A stretch of 64,000 nucleotides of DNA, taken from assembly GCA_023150475.1 (NCBI GenBank), contig JAKLKU010000020.1:1-64000 (forward strand), in the 5' to 3' direction. Source of the DNA: Planctomycetota bacterium. GTDB taxonomy: Bacteria > Planctomycetota > UBA1135 > GCA-002686595. The notes beneath the pieces were generated by a model. The model did no database searches, had not been told where the DNA came from, and worked only from the letters and a program-made list of their open reading frames with translations. Both the position numbers and the translations under genes were made by a program. Below are positions 49,987 to 57,392 of this stretch, in pieces (within the stretch, counting starts at the first letter, position 1; every line of letters starts with the position of its first letter).

Positions 49987-51294
49987 ATGCTGCAGACCGC
50001 CACACCCGACTGGACCCGTCGCGCCGTGAGCGCGGCGGACGTCGTCGCTCACGTCAAGAGCGGCATGAACCTCCTCCTGCACGGCGCCTGCGCGACGCCG
50101 GCGGGACTCGTCGACGCGCTCGCTGCGCGCAAGGACCTCGAGAACGTCCGCATCTACCACCTGCACACGGCGGGCTGCGGTTCGATGGTCGCGCCCGAGC
50201 AGCAGGGTCGCCTGCTCTCGATCTCGCTCTTCGTCGGACCGCCGGTGCGAGCCGCGGTCAACGACGGCCGCGCGGATTTCGTGCCGGTGTTCCTGTCGGA
50301 CATCCCTGGCCTGATCACGTCCGGCCGCATCCGCATCGACGCCGTCCTGCTGCAGGTCTCGCCGCCCGATCGCCACGGCTACTGCACGCTCGGCACTTCG
50401 GTCGACGTCGCGCGTGCGGCGGTCGACACGGCGCCGATCCTGCTCGCCGAGGTCAACGACCGCATGCCGCGCACGCACGGCAACACGTCGGTGCCGCTCG
50501 ACAAGCTCGCGGCGTACACGCACATCTCGCGGCCGATCTTCGAAGCGCCTCCGGCGGAGCAGACCGACGTCGAGCGGCGCATCGGCGAGATCGTCGCCGA
50601 CTTGATCGAAGACCGTTCGTGCTTGCAGCTCGGCATCGGCGCGATCCCCGACGCCGTGCTCGCGCGCCTCGGTTCGAAGCGCGATCTCGGCGTGCACACC
50701 GAGATGTTCTCCGACGGACTCGTCGATCTGTTCCACACCGGCGCGATCACGAACCGCTACAAGGCGGTGCACCCCGGCCGGATCGTGACGAGCTTCGCGA
50801 TGGGCACGCGCAAGCTCTTCGACTTCATCGACGACAACCCGCTCGTCGAGTTCCACGGCTGTGACCGTACGAACGACACGGCGTTGATCCGCAAGAACGA
50901 CCGCGTCGTGGCGATCAACTCCGCATTGCAGATCGACCTCACCGGGCAAGTGTGCGCCGACTCGATCGGCCACAAGATCTACTCGGGCATCGGCGGACAG
51001 ATGGACTTCATCCGCGGCGCGGCGCTCTCGCGCGGCGGCAAGCCGATCCTCGCGCTGCCTTCGACGGCGTCCGACGGCAAACTCTCGCGCATCACGCACG
51101 AGCTCCTGCCCGGCGCGGGCGTCGTGACGACGCGCGGCCACGTGCACTGGGTCGTCACGGAGTACGGCGCGGTCAACTTGCACGGCCGCACGCTGCGCGA
51201 GCGCGGTGAAGCGTTGATCTCGATCTCGCACCCGGACTTCCGGCCCGAGCTCAAGCGACAACTGCACGCGATCCGGCACTTCCCGATGAGCTGA
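49987..51294 (+). CDS. Acetyl-CoA hydrolase/transferase family (4-hydroxybutyrate CoA-transferase-like)
   Basis: A 435-residue cytosolic enzyme that moves CoA between carboxylic acids or hydrolyses acyl-CoA. Seen features: SGMNLLLHGACATPAGLVDAL, VLLQVSPPDRHGYCTLGTSVD, LQLGIGAIPDAVLARL, GVHTEMFSDGLVDLF with the catalytic Glu of this family in the HTEM segment, and SIGHKIYSGIGGQMDFIRGAA near the C-terminus. Its closest recognisable relatives are 4-hydroxybutyrate/acetate CoA-transferases. The gene is alone, 204 bp after the hydrolase, with no clear promoter hexamer close to the ATG. Confidence 0.9.
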   Translation: MLQTATPDWTRRAVSAADVVAHVKSGMNLLLHGACATPAGLVDALAARKDLENVRIYHLHTAGCGSMVAPEQQGRLLSISLFVGPPVRAAVNDGRADFVPVFLSDIPGLITSGRIRIDAVLLQVSPPDRHGYCTLGTSVDVARAAVDTAPILLAEVNDRMPRTHGNTSVPLDKLAAYTHISRPIFEAPPAEQTDVERRIGEIVADLIEDRSCLQLGIGAIPDAVLARLGSKRDLGVHTEMFSDGLVDLFHTGAITNRYKAVHPGRIVTSFAMGTRKLFDFIDDNPLVEFHGCDRTNDTALIRKNDRVVAINSALQIDLTGQVCADSIGHKIYSGIGGQMDFIRGAALSRGGKPILALPSTASDGKLSRITHELLPGAGVVTTRGHVHWVVTEYGAVNLHGRTLRERGEALISISHPDFRPELKRQLHAIRHFPMS

Positions 51295-51603
51295 ACGGAC
51301 GGCGGCGGGCGTCCACGCGCTCGCCGAGCGCGCCGCCGGCGCCGCCGCTGTCGCCGTTCCCGACGCTGTCGCCGGCGCCGCCGCTGTCGCCGTTCCCGAC
51401 GCTGTCGCCGGCGCCGCCGCCAAACGGATCGACACGCCTCGATCCGGCTCGAGTCGGCGCGCCGTGACTCGGCGCGTCTCGGCGCACCACGTTCCGGACG
51501 GAACGCGGTGCGGCCGGTCGCTCGCACCGACGGTGTGCCGTCCCGGGTCGAAGAGCGCACGTGCGTTCGGCGCACGCGCCGCGCATCATGGCGCGCCTTC
51601 GCC
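51295..51603. other. 309-bp intergenic region with tandem repeat
   Basis: Contains the 36-bp repeat at 51335-51421 and otherwise GC-rich sequence with no gene or clear promoter. Confidence 0.6.
51335..51421. repeat. 36-bp tandem repeat, 2.4 copies
   Basis: Two identical 36-bp units and a 15-bp remnant built from 6-bp parts (gccggc, gccgcc, gctgtc, gccgtt, cccgac, gctgtc). Exact identity between copies points to recent expansion. Confidence 0.85.
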
Positions 51604-53778
51604 ATGTCGAACCCCAAACTCACCGCGGCGCTTCCGCTCGTCCTGGTCCTCGCGTGTTCGTCCTCGCGCGGCTTCGTGCGCGTCGCCGAGCCGCCTCGGC
51701 AAGCGACTTCGGAGCGTTGGGCCGCACCCGCGCTCGCCGATGCCGTGTCGGTGCGCGACGGACGCACGGGCGCACCGCTCGAGCTCGACGAGCTCTTCGC
51801 GCGGCTCGCGGAAGCCGACGTCGTCTTCCTCGGCGAGACGCACCTCGACGAGACGACGCACCGTTTCGAGCTCGCGGCGTTCGAAGCGCTCGCCGCGCGG
51901 CGCGCACGCGTCGTGCTCGCGATGGAGATGTTCGAACGCGACGTGCAGCCGGTGCTCGATCGCTACCTCGCGAGCACGCTCGACGAGAGCGAGTTCCTCG
52001 CGAAGGCGCGGCCGTGGTCGAACTACCGGACCGCGTACCGGCGGCTCGTCGAACACGCGAAGGCGATCGGCGCGCCGGTGATCGCGTCGAACTTCCCGAC
52101 GCCGCTGCGCGGCCGGACCATGAGCGAAGGTCTCGCGGCGCTCGACAAGCTCTCGCCCGAAGAGCGTGCGTTCGCGCCGAAGGAGTTCTTCGCGCACCGG
52201 CCGGAGTACTGGCGGCGCGTCGACAACGCGATCCGCGGCCATGCAGGCATGATGGGTCCCGCGCCCGCCGCCGACGATCCGCGGCTCGACGACACGCAGT
52301 CGCTCTGGGACAACTCGATGGGCGAGTCGTGCGCGCTCGCGCTCGAACGCGAGCCCGGCGCGCTCGTGTTGCACGTCAACGGCGGTTTCCACAGCGAGTA
52401 CTGGGACGGCACGGTCCGCCAGCTCCTCTTGCGCAAGCCCGCGGCGAAAGTGCTGACCGTCGCGATCGATCCGTCGTCGAACCCGTCGACCGAGTCGGTC
52501 GGCGGCGCGCCGCGCGCGGACTTCGTCGTGTTCGCCGAAGCGCGCGCGAAGGACATCGACGACGGCGCCTACGCCGTCGGCGTCGGCAAGGAGCTCCAGT
52601 ACCGGCTCGCGGTGCCGAAGAACGCGACGGGACCGCTGCCGCTGCTCGTCTGGCTCGCCGACGACGGCGCGAACGCGCGCGAAGAACTCGCGGAGTGGAA
52701 GGAACGCCTCGGCGACGCTGCGGCGATCGCCGTCTTCGAACCGCCGTATCGCGAGACGCAGGAAGACCTGGTCGAGGGCGGCCGTTGGTTCTGGCCCGAT
52801 TCGTTCTCCGAGGACGTGTTCGCGCTGCGCGAAGGCTTCGGTCGCGCGAGCGGTTACCTCCTGCGCAACCACTCGATCGATCCGGCGCGCATCGTGCTCG
52901 CGGGCGAAGGCACCGGCGCGACGGTCGCCGCGGCGATCGTGCTGCTCTCCGAGGAAGTCGACGTGCGCGCCGTCGCGCTCGCTCCGCGACGCTACGCGAA
53001 GATCAAGGACTTCCCGCTGCCGTTGCCCGAACTCTTCGGCGATGCGCCGCGCGCGAAGAAGTCGCTCGAGCTCGTCGTCGCCGACGCCGACGCGGAATGG
53101 TGGCAGGGCGAACTCGCCGCGTACTCCGAGATCGGCCTCGCGAACGAGCTCCGCGCGCTCGAAACCGATCCGTGGCTCGCCGAGCTCGCCCGCGAGAACG
53201 CGGTGCGTCACGCGCTCGGACTCGACGCGGTGCACGCCGACTCGGGCGCGCCGCGCCGGTTCCTCGTCGCTGCGTCGCCGCGTGAACGCGCGTGGGGCAG
53301 GCGGTGGGCGCTGCGGCAGAGACTCGCGGCGGGCGAACTCGTCGCCGTGCTCCCCGACGCAAACACGGCTCGGGGCGCGAGTCCGCTCGAGACGCCGGTG
53401 CGCGCCGCCGACTACGCGCTCTCGAATCCGAATCCTCGCGCGCTGCCGCGCTGCCCCGGACCTTTCGGTGGCACGACCGTCGTCGTCCTGCCGTCGGGGC
53501 TCGTGTCCGACTCGGTGGATGCGTGGCGCGCGCTCGAGAAGGACGATCCGATCGCGAAGAAGAGCCGCTTCCACCGGCTGCGGGTCGTGCACGAAGCGGA
53601 ACTCGCGGCGTTGCTCGACGAACTGCTCGCGGCGGGACGCAAGAACGTGTTGCTCGTCCCGGCGCTCTTCTGCGCCGACGGGACGCGGATGCGCGAGCTC
53701 GCGCGGGCGGCGCGGCCGTTCGAGGATCGCATGACGCTGAACTGGTCGCCGGGGCTCGGCTCGCTCGGCGTCGACTGA
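51604..53778 (+). CDS. ChaN-like haem-binding lipoprotein fused to a hydrolase-like domain
   Basis: A 724-residue lipoprotein (lipobox LVLAC, Cys18). Residues about 45-315 match the ChaN/DUF399 family: VVFLGETHLDETTHRFELAAFEAL, VVLAMEMFERDVQPVLDRYL and LVLHVNGGFHSEY. ChaN proteins bind haem and are tied to iron acquisition. From about 330 an extra alpha/beta region follows (LPLLVWLADDGANA, ARIVLAGEGTGATVAAAIVLL), where the usual Ser of G-x-S-x-G is Glu (GEGTG), so it is probably not an esterase. A last domain (about 590-724; VLLVPALFCADGTRMRELA) resembles chelatase-type folds only loosely. Its proximity to a cytochrome-rich region fits haem handling, but direct linkage is inference. Confidence 0.75.
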   Translation: MSNPKLTAALPLVLVLACSSSRGFVRVAEPPRQATSERWAAPALADAVSVRDGRTGAPLELDELFARLAEADVVFLGETHLDETTHRFELAAFEALAARRARVVLAMEMFERDVQPVLDRYLASTLDESEFLAKARPWSNYRTAYRRLVEHAKAIGAPVIASNFPTPLRGRTMSEGLAALDKLSPEERAFAPKEFFAHRPEYWRRVDNAIRGHAGMMGPAPAADDPRLDDTQSLWDNSMGESCALALEREPGALVLHVNGGFHSEYWDGTVRQLLLRKPAAKVLTVAIDPSSNPSTESVGGAPRADFVVFAEARAKDIDDGAYAVGVGKELQYRLAVPKNATGPLPLLVWLADDGANAREELAEWKERLGDAAAIAVFEPPYRETQEDLVEGGRWFWPDSFSEDVFALREGFGRASGYLLRNHSIDPARIVLAGEGTGATVAAAIVLLSEEVDVRAVALAPRRYAKIKDFPLPLPELFGDAPRAKKSLELVVADADAEWWQGELAAYSEIGLANELRALETDPWLAELARENAVRHALGLDAVHADSGAPRRFLVAASPRERAWGRRWALRQRLAAGELVAVLPDANTARGASPLETPVRAADYALSNPNPRALPRCPGPFGGTTVVVLPSGLVSDSVDAWRALEKDDPIAKKSRFHRLRVVHEAELAALLDELLAAGRKNVLLVPALFCADGTRMRELARAARPFEDRMTLNWSPGLGSLGVD

Positions 53779-53806
53779 GCCGCGCCGCGGGCGCCACGGC
53801 GACGAA

Positions 53807-55372
53807 TCAGCGCGCCGCGTTCTCGCGCGCGCTGCGTTCGGCGAGTTCGGCGTCGAGCGCACGCGCGAGCTCGACGATCTCGTGGAACTCGGCGCGTTCG
53901 ACTTCCGCCGCGGCACCGCCGAAGCGCGCGCCGACGAACTTCGCGAGCGAGCGTGCCGCACGTTCCGCCGTCGCCTGGCTCGCACCAGCGTGCACGAGTC
54001 GCGAGCGGATGTCGTGCGTGCTGACCGCGGCCGTGCCGACGCCGAGTTCGGCGGCGAGGAACTCGGTCCACGCGCGCTCGAGATCTTCGTTCGCGTTCGG
54101 CGCGACGAGCGCGAGCGCCCGTTCGAACGCCGGCAGCGCGCCGCGCGCCCGTTCGGGCCGTTCGGCGCGGCGCGTGCGTCGGCGGCGTCGGGCGCCGACC
54201 GCGAGCAACACGAGCGCCGTCGTCACGCCGCCGGCCCACGGCCACAGCCGCCGACGCGGCGGCTCGTCACCATTCGCGCCTGCCGCCGGGTCTTCGGGAT
54301 CTCGAGCCGCGGCGCTCGCGCGCACGACGACGTCGAGTCCGTCGTTCGCGAGCGTCCGGTAGGTCGCGGCCGCGGGATCGAAGTACGCGAACTCGACGCT
54401 CGGCGCCTTGCGCACCGCGGCCGAGCGCGCGCGCAGGCTGAAGCGGAACGTCCGCGAGTCCGGCGCGACGTCCGCGACGACGCCGAGCGTCTGCCACGCG
54501 TCGCCGTTCGCGAGCCGCGGCGGAGCGAAGTCCGCGTCGCTTCCTCGACTTCCGAGCGTGGAAGCGACCGTGACGACGAGCGCGAGCTCGTCTCCGACCG
54601 CGAGCTCGCGAGGCTCGGCGTCGACCGTCAGCGTGAACGCCCCGATCGCGCCGCCGAATGCGACCGGTCGGCCGGCGTCGGGCAGGTCGCGGATCTCGAA
54701 GCGCCGCGGTTCGCCGACGACGTCGACCGCGAGGGTGTCGACCGCGACGGAGGAGTCGAACACGTCCTGCGCGGTGCGGGCGATCGCCGCGAACTCGAGC
54801 CGCGGCGCCTCGAGTTCGAAGCTGCCTGCGCGTTCGGCGAGCGCCGAGCGCGAGTGGAGCAGCTTCACGCGTTCGGCGGTCGACTCGACGATGCGCGCCG
54901 TCGCGGGCCCGTGCGCGAGCGCGAACGTGCGGCTCGTCTCGCGCGGCGAGTCGTCGATCGCGAGCATTCGTCCGAACGGCACGGCGTCGAGCCAACTCGC
55001 GACGAGTCGGACCGGCACGTCGAGCGGTTGCGGCGAGAGCTGCGGCCAGGAGGGCCGCGTCAGTGCGACGTCGAGCGTCAGTTCGACTTCGAGCGGCACC
55101 GTTTCTCCGACGTAGTAGGGCCGCGCCGGCGCGCGCAGTTCGACCCGCGCGAACGCGCGTTCGTCCACCCGCGCCGCGTTCGTGTCCTGCACGGAGCGCC
55201 ACGCCGGTTCGGTTGGCGGCGCGCTCGTCCGCGCCGCGGCCGTCGTGCCCGCGATCACGAGGCACGACGCCGCGCCGACGAGCCAGCTCGACGCGCGTGC
55301 GCCGGCGCGGACGAGCCGTGTGGCGTGCGTGCGGAGGGCGCAGCGATCGAAGGCTCGGGCGGGCGCGGACAT
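53807..55372 (-). CDS. BatD-like membrane protein
   Basis: A 521-residue protein with an N-terminal membrane/signal segment (SWLVGAASCLVIAGTTAAA), two immunoglobulin-like beta regions (ARPYYVGETVPLEVELTLDV; PRELAVGDELALVVTVAST), one membrane helix near 385 (WPWAGGVTTALVLLAVGA) flanked by a very basic stretch and a cytoplasmic helical tail of about 120 residues (DLERAWTEFLAAELGV, ATAERAARSLAKFVGARFGG). This is the architecture of BatD/oxygen tolerance proteins, normally encoded with BatA/BatB and a MoxR ATPase, none of which is here. A TG-C-TAACTA extended -10 ends 7 nt before the ATG. Confidence 0.72.
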   Translation of the reverse strand: MSAPARAFDRCALRTHATRLVRAGARASSWLVGAASCLVIAGTTAAARTSAPPTEPAWRSVQDTNAARVDERAFARVELRAPARPYYVGETVPLEVELTLDVALTRPSWPQLSPQPLDVPVRLVASWLDAVPFGRMLAIDDSPRETSRTFALAHGPATARIVESTAERVKLLHSRSALAERAGSFELEAPRLEFAAIARTAQDVFDSSVAVDTLAVDVVGEPRRFEIRDLPDAGRPVAFGGAIGAFTLTVDAEPRELAVGDELALVVTVASTLGSRGSDADFAPPRLANGDAWQTLGVVADVAPDSRTFRFSLRARSAAVRKAPSVEFAYFDPAAATYRTLANDGLDVVVRASAAARDPEDPAAGANGDEPPRRRLWPWAGGVTTALVLLAVGARRRRRTRRAERPERARGALPAFERALALVAPNANEDLERAWTEFLAAELGVGTAAVSTHDIRSRLVHAGASQATAERAARSLAKFVGARFGGAAAEVERAEFHEIVELARALDAELAERSARENAAR

Positions 55373-55379
55373 CCGCGAC

Positions 55380-55385
55380 TAGTTA
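55380..55385 (-). promoter_or_regulatory. Extended -10 TGCTAACTA
   Basis: Minus-strand TGCTAACTA ends 7 nt before the ATG at 55372, without a ribosome binding site; a leaderless start is likely. Confidence 0.5.
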
Positions 55386-55470
55386 GCACGCCGCGCCGTC
55401 GTGAGCCACAGGCGGCATCGCCGTCCGACACGCAGCGAGTCGCCGGCGGGTGGCTCGCCGACCGGATCGC

Positions 55471-55494
55471 GGGCGACGCCACGGAGCGCCGCCC
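55471..55494 (-). terminator. Hairpin after the FG-GAP gene
   Basis: On the minus strand GGGCGGCGC, 6-nt loop, GCGTCGCCC forms a 9-bp stem with one G-U pair, starting 11 bp after the FG-GAP stop. No T tract follows. Confidence 0.4.
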
Positions 55495-55505
55495 GCGTGC
55501 ACTCG

Positions 55506-57062
55506 TCACGGTTGCAGCACGAAGCGCAGGCCGTTGCTCAGCGCGACGCCGGTGCCGTCGGGGTGCTGGGGGTCGCGCGACCAGTACTGCGTGAAGAGGT
55601 CCGAGCCGGCGACGAAGCCCTTCGACGCGAGCCACGCGTTGGTCAGGTGTTGGTCGTACACGCCGCTGCACGCGCCCGAACCGCCCGAGTTCTGCACGCT
55701 CGCGCGTTTGAGCGGCGGTTTGACGCACAACGTGCCGCCCGAGAACGGCAGCGAAGCCGCTTGCGCGCCGACGAAGACGAGTCCGTTCTTGTTGGGCAGC
55801 TCTTGGCTCGCCGTCACGTGGAAGTCGTCCGGTCCCGACAGGCTCGGCGTGCCGGTCGAACCGATCGCCGGCGTGCAGCCCTGCGAGTTCACCTTGCCGA
55901 CGCAGTAGGTCGAGAGCGGGCACGTGTTGTCGACGACGACGATGCCGGCGTCGACGTACGCCACGAGGCCGAGATCGGTGTCGCCGTCGCGATCGACGTC
56001 GTAGGGCGTCGAGCCGAACGGGTTGTCGCCGACGACGAACGAGGTGCGCAACGCGAAGCTCCCCGTGCCGCTGCCGTCGAAGACGTAGAGCATGTCGGTG
56101 AGTCCGCACGTCGACGCGAGGTCCACGGCGCCGTCGCCGTCGAAGTCCGCGCACGCGACGGAGTACGGGTAGGTGCCCGCAGTCAGGCTCGTGACGAACG
56201 CGAACGTGCCGCCCACGTTGTCGAGCACCATCACGCCGTAGCGGTACGCGACGGCGCAATCGAGGTCCTGGTCGCCGTCGAAGTCGCCGAGCGAGAGATC
56301 GCCAGGATACGTGCCGGCGGAATGACCCCACGCGAGCGCGAACGTGCCGTCGCCGACGCCGTGGAGCACGTTGATCGTGCCCGAGTAGTTGTTCACGGTC
56401 ACCGCATCGAGCACCTGATCGCCGTCGACGTCGCCGAGCCGCATCGCGACCGGGTCGTAGCCGCACGCCGTCACGTTCGCCGCGGCGAAGCTCTGCCCGC
56501 CGAGGTTCACGAACGACGAGAGCTTGCTGTGGTTCGTGCCGACGCCTTTCGACACCAACGCGATGTCGAGATCGAGGTCGCCGTCGAAGTCGCCGAGCGC
56601 GAGATCGCGCGGTTGGATCGCGCTCGCGGGCAGCGCGAGGAACGAAGTCGTCGGGAATCCGCCGCTCGCGTGCCAGAGCACGGTGACGCCGTACGCGTTC
56701 CAGCCGCCGCCGCTCTGTTGACCTTCGTTGCAGACCGCGAGGTCGAGATCGCCGTCGCCGTCGAGATCTCCGACTTCCACGGCGAGCGGACGGATGCCCG
56801 CGGCGACCGGGCTGGGCGCGCCGAAGCCCGTGCTCGTGCCGAGGAGCACCTGCACGTCGCCCGCGAGGTACTGCGGGACGACGGCGTCGACGTACGCGTC
56901 GGCGTCGAGCAGCCCGAACGCGACGTCACGCGGATCGGCACCCGCGGGGTAGGGCGTCGGTTGGAGCACGTAGGCGTCGCACTGGGCGTTCGCGGTGCGC
57001 GCGGCGACGACGACCGAGACGAGAACGAAGGCACGGACGATGGACGTGTGCGGACGGATCAC
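55506..57062 (-). CDS. Secreted FG-GAP/VCBS-repeat protein
   Basis: A 518-residue exported protein with signal peptide (RAFVLVSVVVAARTANAQ) and about seven Asp-rich FG-GAP blades, for example VEVGDLDGDGDLDLAVCN, LALGDFDGDLDLDIALVS, LRLGDVDGDQVLDAVTVN, LSLGDFDGDQDLDCAVAY and CADFDGDGAVDLAST, each a calcium-binding loop of an integrin-alpha-like propeller. After YCVGKVNSQGCTPAIG a C-terminal beta module of about 120 residues follows (GTLCVKPPLKRA, the end GLRFVLQP), which recurs in exported proteins of some planctomycetes and may be a surface-sorting or adhesion module. The start is GTG with AGGAG 5 nt upstream. Confidence 0.85.
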   Translation of the reverse strand: MIRPHTSIVRAFVLVSVVVAARTANAQCDAYVLQPTPYPAGADPRDVAFGLLDADAYVDAVVPQYLAGDVQVLLGTSTGFGAPSPVAAGIRPLAVEVGDLDGDGDLDLAVCNEGQQSGGGWNAYGVTVLWHASGGFPTTSFLALPASAIQPRDLALGDFDGDLDLDIALVSKGVGTNHSKLSSFVNLGGQSFAAANVTACGYDPVAMRLGDVDGDQVLDAVTVNNYSGTINVLHGVGDGTFALAWGHSAGTYPGDLSLGDFDGDQDLDCAVAYRYGVMVLDNVGGTFAFVTSLTAGTYPYSVACADFDGDGAVDLASTCGLTDMLYVFDGSGTGSFALRTSFVVGDNPFGSTPYDVDRDGDTDLGLVAYVDAGIVVVDNTCPLSTYCVGKVNSQGCTPAIGSTGTPSLSGPDDFHVTASQELPNKNGLVFVGAQAASLPFSGGTLCVKPPLKRASVQNSGGSGACSGVYDQHLTNAWLASKGFVAGSDLFTQYWSRDPQHPDGTGVALSNGLRFVLQP

Positions 57063-57392
57063 GGGAGCTCCTGTTTGGTTCGATGCGCGTCAGGCGAGCC
57101 GCTCGACCTCGAGTTCGGCAACAACCGTGCGCCGCAGCCGGCGGCCGACTCGGAAAGAGTTCGTAGCGCGACGCAGACGCGCCGGACGCACGTTCGCGGC
57201 CCGCTTCGGTCGTTCGAGGTGCGAGAGGTTCGGCGCTCGCGCGCTGCGAGAGCTCACGATCCGCACGCCAGTTTTGTCGGTTTTTCAGCGTCCGGCCGCG
57301 AACCTGCTCGACCGTCGCGGGTTGGATCGCCACGCTCCTCGCCCCTGACTGCGCGATCCGTCCGCTCGCGACTTCCGTCCGACTCCGCCTTC
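57063..57392. other. 330-bp divergent intergenic region
   Basis: Between the FG-GAP gene (minus) and the arylsulfotransferase-like gene (plus). It contains one AT-richer patch (ccagttttgtcggtttttcagcg, near 57266-57290) that may hold promoters for either gene. No gene or clear -10 hexamer next to either start. Confidence 0.5.

Noticed and set aside
51335..51421. CRISPR-like repeat
   Set aside because: Units are contiguous with no spacers; simple tandem repeat of 6-bp parts. The same applies to the repeats at 19518 and 30026.
55401..57392. Upstream extension of the arylsulfotransferase-like frame by 664 residues
   Set aside because: It is the reverse complement of the FG-GAP gene, whose Asp-rich repeats give an Arg/Glu/Val-rich shadow; the signal peptide begins at 57393.
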